This document shows, piece by piece, positions 8,689 through 19,400 of a stretch of 64,000 nucleotides of DNA; position 1 is the stretch's first letter, and each line of letters begins with the position of its first letter. The stretch covers positions 3,224,001 through 3,288,000 of the forward strand of contig NZ_CP128474.1 of NCBI RefSeq assembly GCF_030369635.1, read 5' to 3'. A model generated the notes under the pieces. That model ran no database searches, was not told where the DNA came from, and saw nothing but the letters and a program-made list of their open reading frames with translations. The translations under genes were made by a program, and so were the position numbers. The stretch comes from Microbacterium arborescens (lineage in GTDB: Bacteria > Actinomycetota > Actinomycetes > Actinomycetales > Microbacteriaceae).

Positions 8689-10637
8689 CGCCCTCGTCGG
8701 GCGTGTCCGACGCCCTCGACGAGATCGTGCGCGTCAGTCGGGCCCTCGGCGGCGATCCCTCGTTCGTCCTCCATGGGGGCGGGAACACGTCGATCACCGC
8801 GCGAGGCGAGGACGTCACGGGCGAGCCCGTCGACCTCGTCCTGGTCAAGGGGAGCGGATGGGATCTCGCCACGATCGAGCCGGCAGGATTCGCGCCACTG
8901 CGTCGCGACCGCCTCGAGCGCCTGCTGCGCCTGCCGCACCTCGACGACCCGACGATGGTGAACGAGCTGCGCCAGGCCTCGCTCGACGCATCGGCACCGA
9001 CGGCCTCGATCGAGGCGCTGCTGCACGCGTATCTCCCCGGCCGGGTCGCGCTGCACTCGCATGCCGACGCGATCGTCGCCGTGACCGATCGCGACGTGCC
9101 CGACGACGAGATCGCCGCGGCACTGGGCCCGCGGGTCGCCGTTCTGCCGTACGTGATGCCCGGCTTCCCGTTGGCACGCCTCGTGGCCGACACCGACCTC
9201 AGCGGCGTGGATGCGCTCGTCCTCCGCAATCACGGCCTGTTCACCTTCGGCGACGACCCCGACGCCGTGCTCGCCCGCCATCGCGAGATCGTCGCCCGCG
9301 CGACCGGGCTGTCGGCAATCATCGCACCCGGCGAGAGGGATGCCGGTCAGACGGATGCCGGTGGTCACGATATCCCCCCGCGCGGCACGCTCGAGACAAT
9401 CGCGGGCCTGCGCGCCGACATCGCGCGCGCCGCCGGACGGCCGATGCTGCTCCGACAGAGCCGGTCGCGCCGTGCCGCCGCGTTCGCCGGCCGCACCGAT
9501 CTCGACGCGGCCACGACCCGCGGAACCGCGACCCCCGAACACGTCATCTACACCAAGCGGCATCCGCTCGTCGGGCGCGATGTCGCGGCCTACGCGAGCG
9601 CGTACCGGGCCTACGTCGAGCGCCACCGGCACCGCCAGCCGGGCCCGATGACGCCGCTGGACCCCGCGCCGCGCGTCGTGTTCGACCCGGAGCTCGGGAT
9701 GCTGACCGCCGGCGACACCGTGCGGGACGTCAGGGTCGCGGCCGACATCGCGGAGCACACCATCGCCGTCATCGAGGCGGCGGACGCGCTGGGCGGCTAC
9801 CGGTCGCTCGACGAAGCGCAGAGCTTCGACATCGAGTACTGGTCGCTCGAGCAGGCCAAGCTCGCCGGCCGCCGCCGCGCGCCGCTCGCGGGGGAAGTCG
9901 CCATCGTGACGGGCGCCGCCTCCGGAATCGGGCGGGCCGCCGCGGAGCGACTGCTCGCCGATGGCGCCGCCGTGGTCGGGGTCGACCTCGATCCGAGCGT
10001 GCCGCACGCATTCTCGGGTGACGCGTGGCGCGGGGTGGTCGGTGACGTCGCCGACGCTGCGGTCATCGAGCGCACCCTCGAAGAGGCGGTCCGCACGTAT
10101 GGGGGCATCGACATGCTCGTCGTCGCTGCCGGGATCTTCCCCCGCAGTCAGCCGATCGCCGACCTCGACGATGCCGCGTGGGAGCGCGCCGTTCGCGTCA
10201 ACGCCACCGCGCCCCTGCGCCTGATGCGGGCGGCGCACGCGCACCTCGCGCTGGCGCCCCGGGGCGGGCGCGTGGTGCTCGTGTCGACGAAGAACGTCGC
10301 GGCACCGGGCCCCGGCGTCGCGTCGTATTCGGCGAGCAAGACCGCAGCGGCTCAGCTCGCGCGGGTCGCAGCGATCGAGTGGGCCGCTGACGGCATCCGG
10401 GTGAACCAGGTCGAGCCCGACGCGGTCTTCGACACGGCGATCTGGACACCCGAGCTGCTCGCGGAGCGCGCGGCCAGCTACGGCCTCAGCGTCGAGGAGT
10501 ACCGCACACGCAATCTGCTGCGCGTTGAGGTCACGAGCGCGATGGTCGCCGAGGCGGTCGCCGTCTTCTGTGAGCAGCTGCCGGCGACGACCGGCGCGCA
10601 CCTCAGCGTCGACGGGGGCAACGACCGGGTGATCTGA
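8685..10637 (+). CDS. Bifunctional class II aldolase / short-chain dehydrogenase (RhaD-ADH-like)
   Basis: Fusion of about 650 residues. Residues ~1-340 form a class II aldolase/adducin domain: HGGGNTS near the start, metal-site HSHADAIVAV and LRNHGLFTFGDD. Residues ~400-650 form an SDR: NAD motif VTGAASGIGRAA near 408 and catalytic YSASK near 548. The layout is that of actinobacterial and Bacillus rhamnulose-1-phosphate aldolase/lactaldehyde dehydrogenase fusions, which cleave a ketose-1-phosphate and oxidise the aldehyde. No rhamnose isomerase is nearby, so the substrate may be another phosphoketose produced by the two preceding enzymes. Last gene of the operon; a gap of 175 bp follows without an obvious terminator. 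Confidence 0.85.
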   Translation: MTPSSGVSDALDEIVRVSRALGGDPSFVLHGGGNTSITARGEDVTGEPVDLVLVKGSGWDLATIEPAGFAPLRRDRLERLLRLPHLDDPTMVNELRQASLDASAPTASIEALLHAYLPGRVALHSHADAIVAVTDRDVPDDEIAAALGPRVAVLPYVMPGFPLARLVADTDLSGVDALVLRNHGLFTFGDDPDAVLARHREIVARATGLSAIIAPGERDAGQTDAGGHDIPPRGTLETIAGLRADIARAAGRPMLLRQSRSRRAAAFAGRTDLDAATTRGTATPEHVIYTKRHPLVGRDVAAYASAYRAYVERHRHRQPGPMTPLDPAPRVVFDPELGMLTAGDTVRDVRVAADIAEHTIAVIEAADALGGYRSLDEAQSFDIEYWSLEQAKLAGRRRAPLAGEVAIVTGAASGIGRAAAERLLADGAAVVGVDLDPSVPHAFSGDAWRGVVGDVADAAVIERTLEEAVRTYGGIDMLVVAAGIFPRSQPIADLDDAAWERAVRVNATAPLRLMRAAHAHLALAPRGGRVVLVSTKNVAAPGPGVASYSASKTAAAQLARVAAIEWAADGIRVNQVEPDAVFDTAIWTPELLAERAASYGLSVEEYRTRNLLRVEVTSAMVAEAVAVFCEQLPATTGAHLSVDGGNDRVI

Positions 10638-10812
10638 GGCCGCGCCGTTTTTCGGCCGACCGAACGATTCGCTCGCCCGAAATGCTGTCAATCAGGGCTT
10701 TTCGTCATTTTCGACGGCCCGCGACTGGCAAGCTCGAGAGCGGCCGATCTCCGTTCGACGGTGCCCGGGACGATCGCCGGCCATCCCGTCATCCCCGCTT
10801 CGAGGAGGAGCC

Positions 10813-11379
10813 ATGTCGCCCTGGGCGCTCTTCATCCTGGCCGTCGGCGTCTCCGCCGATGCGTTCGCCGTAGCTCTCGGAAAGGGACTGCAGTTGCGCG
10901 CCCACGTGGTGCGGGGCGCCCTGCTCATCGCAGGCGCCTTCGGCCTCGCGCAGGCGGTGATGCCGCTGATCGGCTGGCTGCTGGGCAGCACGTTCGCCGA
11001 GGCGATCGCCCCGTTCGACCACTGGATCGCCTTCGGCCTCCTCGCCGCCATCGGCGCCAAGATGCTGTGGGAGGCGTTCCGTCCCGACGAGGACGACGCG
11101 GATGCCGCATCCGGCCTCTCCGCTCGCGAGATCGTGCTGCTCGCCCTCGCGACGAGCATCGACGCCCTCGCCGTCGGCCTGTCGTTCGCATTCCTCGACG
11201 TGCCGCTGTGGATCGCGGTCGTCTCGATCGGCCTCGTCACGTTCGCGCTGTCGTTCGTCGCGGTGCTGATCGGCCACCGCATCGGCACGCGCTGGCGCAA
11301 GCCCGCCGAGATCATCGGGGGCATCGTGCTCATCGGCATCGGCACCCAGATCCTCATCGAGCACCTCGTCGCCGGCTGA
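10813..11379 (+). CDS. mntP: MntP family manganese efflux pump
   Basis: Polytopic membrane protein of 188 residues with the MntP/YebN signature in both halves: VSADAFAVALGKG (residues ~14-26) and ATSIDALAVGLSF (~112-124), each contributing an essential acidic residue. Six hydrophobic helices are apparent. The family exports Mn2+. A strong ribosome-binding site (GAGGAGG) precedes the ATG. I looked for a yybP-ykoY manganese riboswitch in the 175-bp leader and did not recognise one. Confidence 0.93.
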   Translation: MSPWALFILAVGVSADAFAVALGKGLQLRAHVVRGALLIAGAFGLAQAVMPLIGWLLGSTFAEAIAPFDHWIAFGLLAAIGAKMLWEAFRPDEDDADAASGLSAREIVLLALATSIDALAVGLSFAFLDVPLWIAVVSIGLVTFALSFVAVLIGHRIGTRWRKPAEIIGGIVLIGIGTQILIEHLVAG

Positions 11380-11413
11380 CGCGCGGGTCGCGCTCGCGAG
11401 CCTCGGAGAATCA

Positions 11414-11456
11414 CGCGAACCTCGGATCTTTGCGCGCGAACAGTCCGAGGTTCGCG
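11414..11456. terminator. Hairpin between convergent mntP and DUF4287 genes
   Basis: A 13-bp perfect stem, CGCGAACCTCGGA at 11414-11426 and its complement at 11444-11456, enclosing a 17-nt loop. It lies between two convergent genes (ends at 11379 and 11509) and is symmetric enough to serve both strands. A third partial copy of the arm (GCGAGCCTCGGA) sits just before it at about 11397-11408. No clear T-run. Confidence 0.6.
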
Positions 11457-11508
11457 ACATCCTCCGAAGCACGGATGCCGGGGCGCGTGAGCGCCGGAGC
11501 GAGGCGGG

Positions 11509-11760
11509 TCAGCCCGCGAGCTTCGCCTTCACGTACGCGACCACGGCGTTCGCGTGACCGTGGCCGAGTCCGTGCTCGGTCTTGAGCGACTCGACCACCT
11601 GCATGTGCGACATCCCGGTCGAGAGCTGATCGGCTGCGATGTCGAGCCAGTGCTGGATCGGCAGCCCGTGCGTCTTCTCGATGCTCGGGAAGTACGACGC
11701 CGGCCCCTTCGGCTTGTTCGCGGGATCGATGTCCGGAGCGGGGACGCGCGACGCACTCAT
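11509..11760 (-). CDS. DUF4287 domain-containing small protein
   Basis: 83-residue cytoplasmic protein, recognisable as DUF4287 by SYFPSIEKTHGLPIQHWLDI followed by a helical second half ending GHGHANAVVAYVKAKL. The family is widespread in actinobacteria and has no assigned function; some members are fused to DUF5655 or other domains. Helical, no membrane segment. Monocistronic, convergent with mntP. Confidence 0.85.
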   Translation of the reverse strand: MSASRVPAPDIDPANKPKGPASYFPSIEKTHGLPIQHWLDIAADQLSTGMSHMQVVESLKTEHGLGHGHANAVVAYVKAKLAG

Positions 11761-11920
11761 GCGCCGAGGCTACCGCCGACCCGCGCTGCCGCGGGCGAGG
11801 AGTTTTTGCGAAGTCTCGTCACGAAACGGGTGGGCGGGCATCTCTTCGGTAGGTCGCGAGACCTGTCCGGCACTCCCCGTCGGGCCCCTGCCGGCCCCCA
11901 ACCGGTGGGGAACCGTGTAG

Positions 11921-11956
11921 CGAGAGGGGGAGCGACTTCGGCCGCTCCCCCTCTCG
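11921..11956 (-). terminator. Rho-independent-type hairpin after the CrtI-like gene
   Basis: A 14-bp perfect stem: CGAGAGGGGGAGCG at 11921-11934 pairs with CGCTCCCCCTCTCG at 11943-11956 around an 8-nt loop. It begins 5 nt beyond the stop of the oxidoreductase on the minus strand. No long T-tract follows, as is common in high-GC actinobacteria. Confidence 0.7.
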
Positions 11957-11961
11957 TGACG

Positions 11962-13398
11962 TCACGCCGACGCGGAACGCGCTCGAGGCCTCTCGTCCGC
12001 CAGCGCGCGATGGGCCGCGTTGTAGCCGCACATCCCGTGCACACCCGGCCCCGGCGGAGTGGCCGCCGAGCACAGGTAGACGCCGGGAACCCGGACGTCG
12101 TAGGGCGATGCCGCCGCTGCCGGGCCGAGGAGCAGCTGGCCGAGCGTCTTCGCCCCGGTGAGGATGTCGCCGCCGACGAAATTCGCGTTGTCGCGTGCGA
12201 GATCGCCTGTCGAGTAGCTGCGTTGCGCCACGATTCGGGAACGGAAACCGGGGGCGTAACGCTCGATCTGGCGGATGATGGCCGCCGTCGCGTCACCCGT
12301 GTATCCCTGCGGGACATGGGCGTAGGCGTACACGGGCGCCAGGCGGCCGACGCGGCGTGTCGGGTCGGCGACATCCTGCTGTCCGACGAGCACGAATGGC
12401 CGCTCGGGCATGCGGCCGCGCGAGGTCTCGGCCTCGGCCCGTGCGATCTCGGCGGCCGTTCCGCCGACGTGCACCGTTCCGGCGCGCGACACGTCCGGGT
12501 TGGTCCAGGGCACCCCGTCTTCGACGACGAAGTCGACCTTGAACGCGCCAGGTCCGCTCGTGAACCGCCGAAGACGGGTTTTACTCCAGCGCGGAAGAGC
12601 ATCGCCGACGATGCCCTCGACCTGCGTGGGATGTACATCGAGCATCAGGATGTCGTGGGGTGGCAGCTCCGCCCGGCTGCGAACCCGATGCCCGGTGACG
12701 AAGGTGACGCCGCGTTCCCGCAGCGAGGCGACGATCGCATCGGTGAGCTTCGAGGTACCCCCGACCACCACGGGCCACCCGACACCGTGAGCGGCGGTGA
12801 GAAGCGCGGCCGCCACCGCCCCCGCGAAGGGGCGTGAGAAGGGCTGGAACGAGTGAGCGGCGATCCCGGCGTACAGCGCTGCGGCGGGTTCAGAGGTCAG
12901 CAGCCGCGCGATCAGACTCGGCGGCGGAGCTGCGACCATTCCGAACCGGGCGAAGAGAAAGGGATGCCGCGGAATATGGAGCGGCGGTTCGAAGAGTTCC
13001 GGGGCGAGGGCATCGAAGCGGCGTGCCGGGGCGCCGAAGAGGCGACCCCACGCGGGTGCGCCGAGGCCGTGCAGGGTCATCTCCACCGATCGGTGCAGCA
13101 GTGCGGCGCGGCCGCCCTCGAGCGGATGAGCGACCTCGATCGACGCTTTGCCCCACTGCACATCCGGCGCAAGCTCGGCGATGTAGGGCGAGATGAGCGC
13201 GAGCGGATGCACAGCGGCGCAGTGGTCTTGGACGATCCCCGGGATCAGCGGCTCGGCCGCGCGGGCGCCGCCGCCCAGCACATCGTTCGCCTCGTAGACC
13301 GTCACGGCGTAGCCGGCCCGGTTGAGGACGTGGGCGGCGGCGAGCCCGTTGGGGCCGCTGCCGACGACGACGGCGGTGCCTTGCGCGACAGCGGCCAT
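11962..13398 (-). CDS. NAD(P)/FAD-dependent oxidoreductase, phytoene desaturase (CrtI) superfamily
   Basis: 478-residue flavoprotein with an N-terminal dinucleotide-binding motif (VVVGSGPNGLAAAHVLNRAG, residues ~11-30, then YEA) and a C-terminal CrtI-like closing segment (GVYLCSAATPPGPGVHGMCG near 440-460). This is the actinobacterial 'phytoene dehydrogenase-like' group related to mammalian PYROXD2; true carotenoid desaturases are normally next to crtB/crtE, absent here. Substrate unknown. Encoded alone, downstream of nothing obvious; its promoter lies in the ~80-bp gap shared with the end of the giant surface-protein gene, whose terminator is also there. Confidence 0.82.
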   Translation of the reverse strand: MAAVAQGTAVVVGSGPNGLAAAHVLNRAGYAVTVYEANDVLGGGARAAEPLIPGIVQDHCAAVHPLALISPYIAELAPDVQWGKASIEVAHPLEGGRAALLHRSVEMTLHGLGAPAWGRLFGAPARRFDALAPELFEPPLHIPRHPFLFARFGMVAAPPPSLIARLLTSEPAAALYAGIAAHSFQPFSRPFAGAVAAALLTAAHGVGWPVVVGGTSKLTDAIVASLRERGVTFVTGHRVRSRAELPPHDILMLDVHPTQVEGIVGDALPRWSKTRLRRFTSGPGAFKVDFVVEDGVPWTNPDVSRAGTVHVGGTAAEIARAEAETSRGRMPERPFVLVGQQDVADPTRRVGRLAPVYAYAHVPQGYTGDATAAIIRQIERYAPGFRSRIVAQRSYSTGDLARDNANFVGGDILTGAKTLGQLLLGPAAAASPYDVRVPGVYLCSAATPPGPGVHGMCGYNAAHRALADERPRARSASA

Positions 13399-13427
13399 GG
13401 CTGTGCACCTCTCTGGAAAGTAGGGAA

Positions 13428-13460
13428 GGTGGGGCGGGGCCCGAAGGCTCCCGCCCCACC
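13428..13460 (-). terminator. Terminator of the giant surface-protein gene
   Basis: An 11-bp perfect stem, GGTGGGGCGGG at 13428-13438 pairing with CCCGCCCCACC at 13450-13460, with an 11-nt loop. It starts 21 nt downstream of the minus-strand stop at 13481 and lies just before the next minus-strand gene, insulating the two. Confidence 0.65.
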
Positions 13461-13480
13461 CTTGGAATGGTACGAGGGGA

Positions 13481-16400
13481 TTACTCCGCCTCGACCTCCC
13501 GGTTCTTGCGGCGTCCGAAGACGGCAGCGAGCACGCCCAGGAGAGTCAGCATCGTTGCACCGATGCCGATACCCATGGCAGCCGCCGTGTCGCCTCCAGT
13601 ACGCGCGAGCGAGCCGTCGGACTTGCTCGACGCGCTGTTGCTCGACGCCTGAGCGCCGGGGTCGGTGCCGTTGTCGGCCGAGGCCGACGTCTCAGCGCCG
13701 GGGTCAACCGAAGCCGAGTTCTCAGCGCCCGGATCGACCGACGCAGACGCCGACGCGTTCACGTTGGTGTTCGGGTCAGCCGAGGAGTCAGCATCAGCCT
13801 GGAACTGCACCGAAGCATCCGTCGACGAGTTCGACGTTGCCGCCGCCTTCGCCGCCGACGAGGCGTCAGACTCTGCCGCGACCGACGCGTCAGCGTTGGT
13901 CTTGTCAGAGTTATCAGCCTGCGCGGCCGGGCTAGCCGAGACCTGAGCGGCAGCAGACGGGTCCGAAGACACATCAGCCGACGCCGCACTCGACGCATCC
14001 GGGTTAGCAGCAGCCTTCGCTGCAGCCTCCGCGTTCGGGGTTGCCGCAGCCGACGCAGCCGACTCAGCATCCGGGGATGCTGCAGCCTGAGCTGCGGCCT
14101 GAGCGGACGGGTTGCTGTTGTCATCAGCCTTCGCCGACGCCGACGCAGACGCCGAAGCGTTCACGTTGGTGTTCGGGTCAGCCGAGGAGTCAGCATCAGC
14201 CTGGAACTGCACCGAAGCATCCGTCGACGAGTTCGACGTTGCCGCCGCCTTCGCCGCCGACGAGGCGTCAGACTCTGCCGCGACCGACGCGTCAGCGTTG
14301 GTCTTGTCAGAGTTATCAGCCTGCGCGGCCGGGCTAGCCGAGACCTGAGCGGCAGCAGACGGGTCCGAAGACACATCAGCCGACGCCGCACTCGACGCAT
14401 CCGGGTTAGCAGCAGCCTTCGCTGCAGCCTCCGCGTTCGGGGTTGCCGCAGCCGACGCAGCCGACTCAGCATCCGGGGATGCTGCAGCCTGAGCTGCGGC
14501 CTGAGCGGACGGGTTGCTGTTGTCATCAGCCTTCGCCGACGCCGACGCAGACGCCGAAGCGTTCACGTTGGTGTTCGGGTCAGCCGAGGAGTCAGCATCA
14601 GCCTGGAACTGCACCGAAGCATCCGTCGACGAGTTCGACGTTGCCGCCGCCTTCGCCGCCGACGAGGCGTCAGACTCTGCCGCGACCGACGCGTCAGCGT
14701 TGGTCTTGTCAGAGTTATCAGCCTGCGCGGCCGGGCTAGCCGAGACCTGAGCGGCAGCAGACGGGTCCGAAGACACATCAGCCGACGCCGCACTCGACGC
14801 ATCCGGGTTAGCAGCAGCCTTCGCTGCAGCCTCCGCGTTCGGGGTTGCCGCAGCCGACGCAGCCGACTCAGCATCCGGGGATGCTGCAGCCTGAGCTGCG
14901 GCCTGAGCGGACGGGTTGCTGTTGTCATCAGCCTTCGCCGAAGCCGACGCAGACGCCGAAGCGTTCACGTTGGTGTTCGGGTCAGCCGAGGAGTCAGCAT
15001 CAGCCTGGAACTGCACCGAAGCATCCGTCGACGAGTTCGACGTTGCCGCCGCCTTCGCCGCCGACGAGGCGTCAGACTCTGCCGCGACCGACGCGTCAGC
15101 GTTGGTCTTGTCAGAGTTATCAGCCTGCGCGGCCGGGCTAGCCGAGACCTGAGCGGCAGCAGACGGGTCCGAAGACACATCAGCCGACGCAGCACTCGAC
15201 GCATCCGGGTTAGCCGCAGCCTTCGCTGCAGCCTCCGCGTTCGGGGTTGCCGCAGCAGAGGCAGCCGACTCAGCATCCGGGGATGCTGCAGCCTGAGCTG
15301 CGGCCTGAGCGGACGGGTTGCTGTTGTCATCAGCCTTCGCCGAAGCCGACGCAGACGCCGACGCGTTCACGTTGGTGTTCGGGTCAGCCGAGGAGTCAGC
15401 ATCAGCCTGGAACTGCACCGAAGCATCCGTCGACGAGTTCGACGTTGCCGCCGCCTTCGCCGCCGACGAGGCGTCAGACTCTGCCGCGACCGACGCGTCA
15501 GCGTTGGTCTTGTCAGAGTTATCAGCCTGCGCGGCCGGGCTAGCCGAGACCTGAGCGGCAGCAGACGGGTCCGAAGACACATCAGCCGACGCCGCACTCG
15601 ACGCATCCGGGTTAGCAGCAGCCTTCGCTGCAGCCTCCGCGTTCGGGGTTGCCGCAGCCGACGCAGCCGACTCAGCATCCGGGGATGCTGCAGCCTGAGC
15701 TGCGGCCTGAGCGGACGGGTTGCTGTTGTCATCAGCCTTCGCCGACGCCGACGCAGACGCCGAAGCGTTCACGTTGGTGTTCGGGTCAGCCGAGGAGTCA
15801 GCATCAGCCTGGAACTGCACCGAAGCATCCGTCGACGAGTTCGACGTTGCCGCCGCCTTCGCCGCCGACGAGGCGTCAGACTCTGCCGCGACCGACGCGT
15901 CAGCGTTGGTCTTGTCAGAGTTATCAGCCTGCGCGGCCGGGCTAGCCGAGACCTGAGCGGCAGCAGACGGGTCCGAAGACACATCAGCCGACGCCGCACT
16001 CGACGCATCCGGGTTAGCCGCAGCCTGAGCTGCAGCCTCCGCGTTCGGGGTTGCCGCAGCCGACGCAGCCGACTCAGCATCCGGGGATGCTGCAGCCTGA
16101 GCTGCGGCCTGAGCGGACGGGTTGCTGTTGTCATCAGCCTTCGCCGACGCCGACGCAGACGCCGAAGCGTTCACGTTGGTGTTCGGGTCAGCCGAGGAGT
16201 CAGCATCAGCCTGGAACTGCACCGAAGCATCCGTCGACGAGTTCGACGTTGCCGCCGCCTTCGCCGCCGACGAGGCGTCAGACTCTGCCGCGACCGACGC
16301 GTCAGCGTTGGTCTTGTCAGAGTTATCAGCCTGCGCGGCCGGGCTAGCCGAGACCTGAGCGGCAGCAGACGGGTCCGAAGACACATCAGCCGACGCAGCA

Positions 16401-19400
16401 CTCGACGCATCCGGGTTAGCCGCAGCCTTCGCTGCAGCCTCCGCGTTCGGGGTTGCCGCAGCCGACGCAGCCGACTCAGCATCCGGGGATGCTGCAGCCT
16501 GAGCTGCGGCCTGAGCGGACGGGTTGCTGTTGTCATCAGCCTTCGCCGAAGCCGACGCAGACGCCGACGCGTTCACGTTGGTGTTCGGGTCAGCCGAGGA
16601 GTCAGCATCAGCCTGGAACTGCACCGAAGCATCCGTCGACGAGTTCGACGTTGCCGCCGCCTTCGCCGCCGACGAGGCGTCAGACTCTGCCGCGACCGAC
16701 GCGTCAGCGTTGGTCTTGTCAGAGTTATCAGCCTGCGCGGCCGGGCTAGCCGAGACCTGAGCGGCAGCAGACGGGTCCGAAGACACATCAGCCGACGCCG
16801 CACTCGACGCATCCGGGTTAGCAGCAGCCTTCGCTGCAGCCTCCGCGTTCGGGGTTGCCGCAGCCGACGCAGCCGACTCAGCATCCGGGGATGCTGCAGC
16901 CTGAGCTGCGGCCTGAGCGGACGGGTTGCTGTTGTCATCAGCCTTCGCCGAAGCCGACGCAGACGCCGAAGCGTTCACGTTGGTGTTCGGGTCAGCCGAG
17001 GAGTCAGCATCAGCCTGGAACTGCACCGAAGCATCCGTCGACGAGTTCGACGTTGCCGCCGCCTTCGCCGCCGACGAGGCGTCAGACTCTGCCGCGACCG
17101 ACGCGTCAGCGTTGGTCTTGTCAGAGTTATCAGCCTGCGCGGCCGGGCTAGCCGAGACCTGAGCGGCAGCAGACGGGTCCGAAGACACATCAGCCGACGC
17201 CGCACTCGACGCATCCGGGTTAGCAGCAGCCTTCGCTGCAGCCTCCGCGTTCGGGGTTGCCGCAGCCGACGCAGCCGACTCAGCATCCGGGGTCGCTGCA
17301 GCCTGAGCTGCGGCCTGAGCGGACGGGTTGCTGTTGTCATCAGCCTTCGCCGAAGCCGACGCAGACGCCGACGCGTTCGCATTGGCCTGGAACTCCGACG
17401 ACGCATCCGTCGACGAGTTCGACGTCGCCGACGCCTTCGCCGCACTGGATGCATCAGCGTTCACCGACGCCGAAGCATCAGCGTTCACCTTGTCCGAGTT
17501 ATCCGCGTTCGCAGCCGGGCTCGCCGAGACCTGCGCGGCAGCAGACGGGTCCGAAGACACATCAGCCGACGCCGCACTCGACGCATCCGGGTTAGCCGCA
17601 GCCTTCGCTGCCGCTTCCGCGTTCGGGGTTGCCGCAGCCGACGCAGCCGACTCAGCATCCGGGGTCGCTGCAGCCTGAGCCGCCGCCTGAGCGGACGGGT
17701 TGCTGTTGTCATCAGCCTTCGCCGAAGCCGACGCAGACGCAGACGCGTTCGCATTGGCCTGGAACTCCGACGACGCATCCGTCGACGAGTTCGACGTCGC
17801 CGACGCCTTCGCCGCACTGGATGCATCAGCGTTCACCGACGCCGAAGCATCAGCGTTCACCTTGTCCGAGTTATCCGCGTTCGCAGCCGGGCTAGCCGAG
17901 ACCTGCGCGGCAGCAGACGGGTCCGAAGACACATCAGCCGACGCCGCACTCGACGCATCCGGGTTAGCCGCAGCCTGAGCTGCAGCCTCCGCGTTCGGGG
18001 TCGCCGCAGCCGACGCAGCCGACTCAGCATCCGGGGTCGCTGCAGCCTGAGCCGCCGCCTGAGCGGACGGGTTGCTGTTGTCATCAGCCTTCGCCGAAGC
18101 CGACGCAGACGCCGACGCGTTCGCATTGGCCTGGAACTCCGACGACGCATCCGTCGACGAGTTCGACGTCGCCGACGCCTTCGCCGCACTGGATGCATCA
18201 GCGTTCACCGACGCCGAAGCATCAGCGTTCACCTTGTCCGAGTTATCCGCGTTCGCAGCCGGGCTCGCCGAGACCTGCGCGGCAGCAGACGGGTCCGAAG
18301 ACACATCAGCCGACGCCGCACTCGACGCATCCGGGTTAGCCGCAGCCTTCGCTGCCGCTTCCGCGTTCGGGGTTGCCGCAGCAGAGGCAGCCGACTCAGC
18401 ATCCGGGGATGCTGCAGCCTGAGCCGCCGCCTGAGCGGACGGGTTGCTGTTGTCATCAGCCTTCGCCGAAGCCGACGCAGACGCAGACGCGTTCACGTTG
18501 CTCTGGGGCTCCTCGACCGGGGTCTTCGTCGAATCCTCGGGCGACTCGACGTTGCCGGGCTCGCCGGGCTGTCCCGGGGGCACGTTGCCCGTCGCGAGCG
18601 CGGTGTTCTCCACCGAACCCTTCTTCGCGTCGTCGGCAGTGATCACGTACGGCTCGGTCGACTCGCACTCAGCCGACTGGCCGGGCGCGAGAGCGATCGG
18701 GTCGCAGCTGACGCCGACGCCGGCGTTCTGCAGGAACTCGTCGCGGATCGCAATGTTCTCGATGTTCGCGATTCCGGTGTTGGTGACCTTGAACCGCCAG
18801 AAGATCTGGTCGCCCGGGTCGGTGATGCCGTTGTTATTCGTGTCGACGACCTTCGAGACCTCCTTGTCGAGGTTCAGACGTGCGGTCACAACCCGCGCAC
18901 AGTCGGTGGAGGACGTGTTGTTCCCGTAGTCGGGGTCATCCTCCATGCCCACCAGCTCGGCCGTGTTCGTCACACAGCCGCTGATGTCGTTCGCGGCCGT
19001 GACGCGGACGCGGAAATCGATCTTCTCGCCGGCTCCGACCTCACCGCCGTTGATGAGCAGAGTCTCCCGGCCGTCTGCGCCCGTCTGGGTGGTCAGCGTG
19101 ACACCCGGGCTGTCGACCAGGATCGCGTTGCTCAGCCCCGCGGGGAGCACGTCCTTGAGGAACCAGCCTCCCGACGGGGAACTGCCGACGTTGCTCACCG
19201 TGAACGAGTACTCGAACGACTCACCGGGCATGAACTCCACCGGGCCGGTCTTCTTCAGCGCGATGTCAGCCGGGTCACCGAAGTTGTAGGCCCCATCGTT
19301 GTCGATAGTGGAGTTCGCCGTCCCCACGCCTATCACTTCAGCGACCTGTGAGCCGGCGACACGTACATGCACGACCCTGCCGGAGGCGTTGTCGACAAAC

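Noticed and set aside
10638..10812. yybP-ykoY manganese riboswitch upstream of mntP
   Set aside because: Conserved core strings of that riboswitch were not found in the leader; only a weak 5-bp stem is visible.
13741..18500. Regular repeats as a CRISPR array
   Set aside because: Period of 372/402 bp is coding and in frame; no short repeats with unique spacers and no cas genes.
14041..18642. Series of similar plus-strand frames (~78-98 codons) every 402 or 372 bp
   Set aside because: They are antisense shadows of the giant gene's repeats: same period, no ribosome-binding sites, product is a translation of low-complexity DNA.
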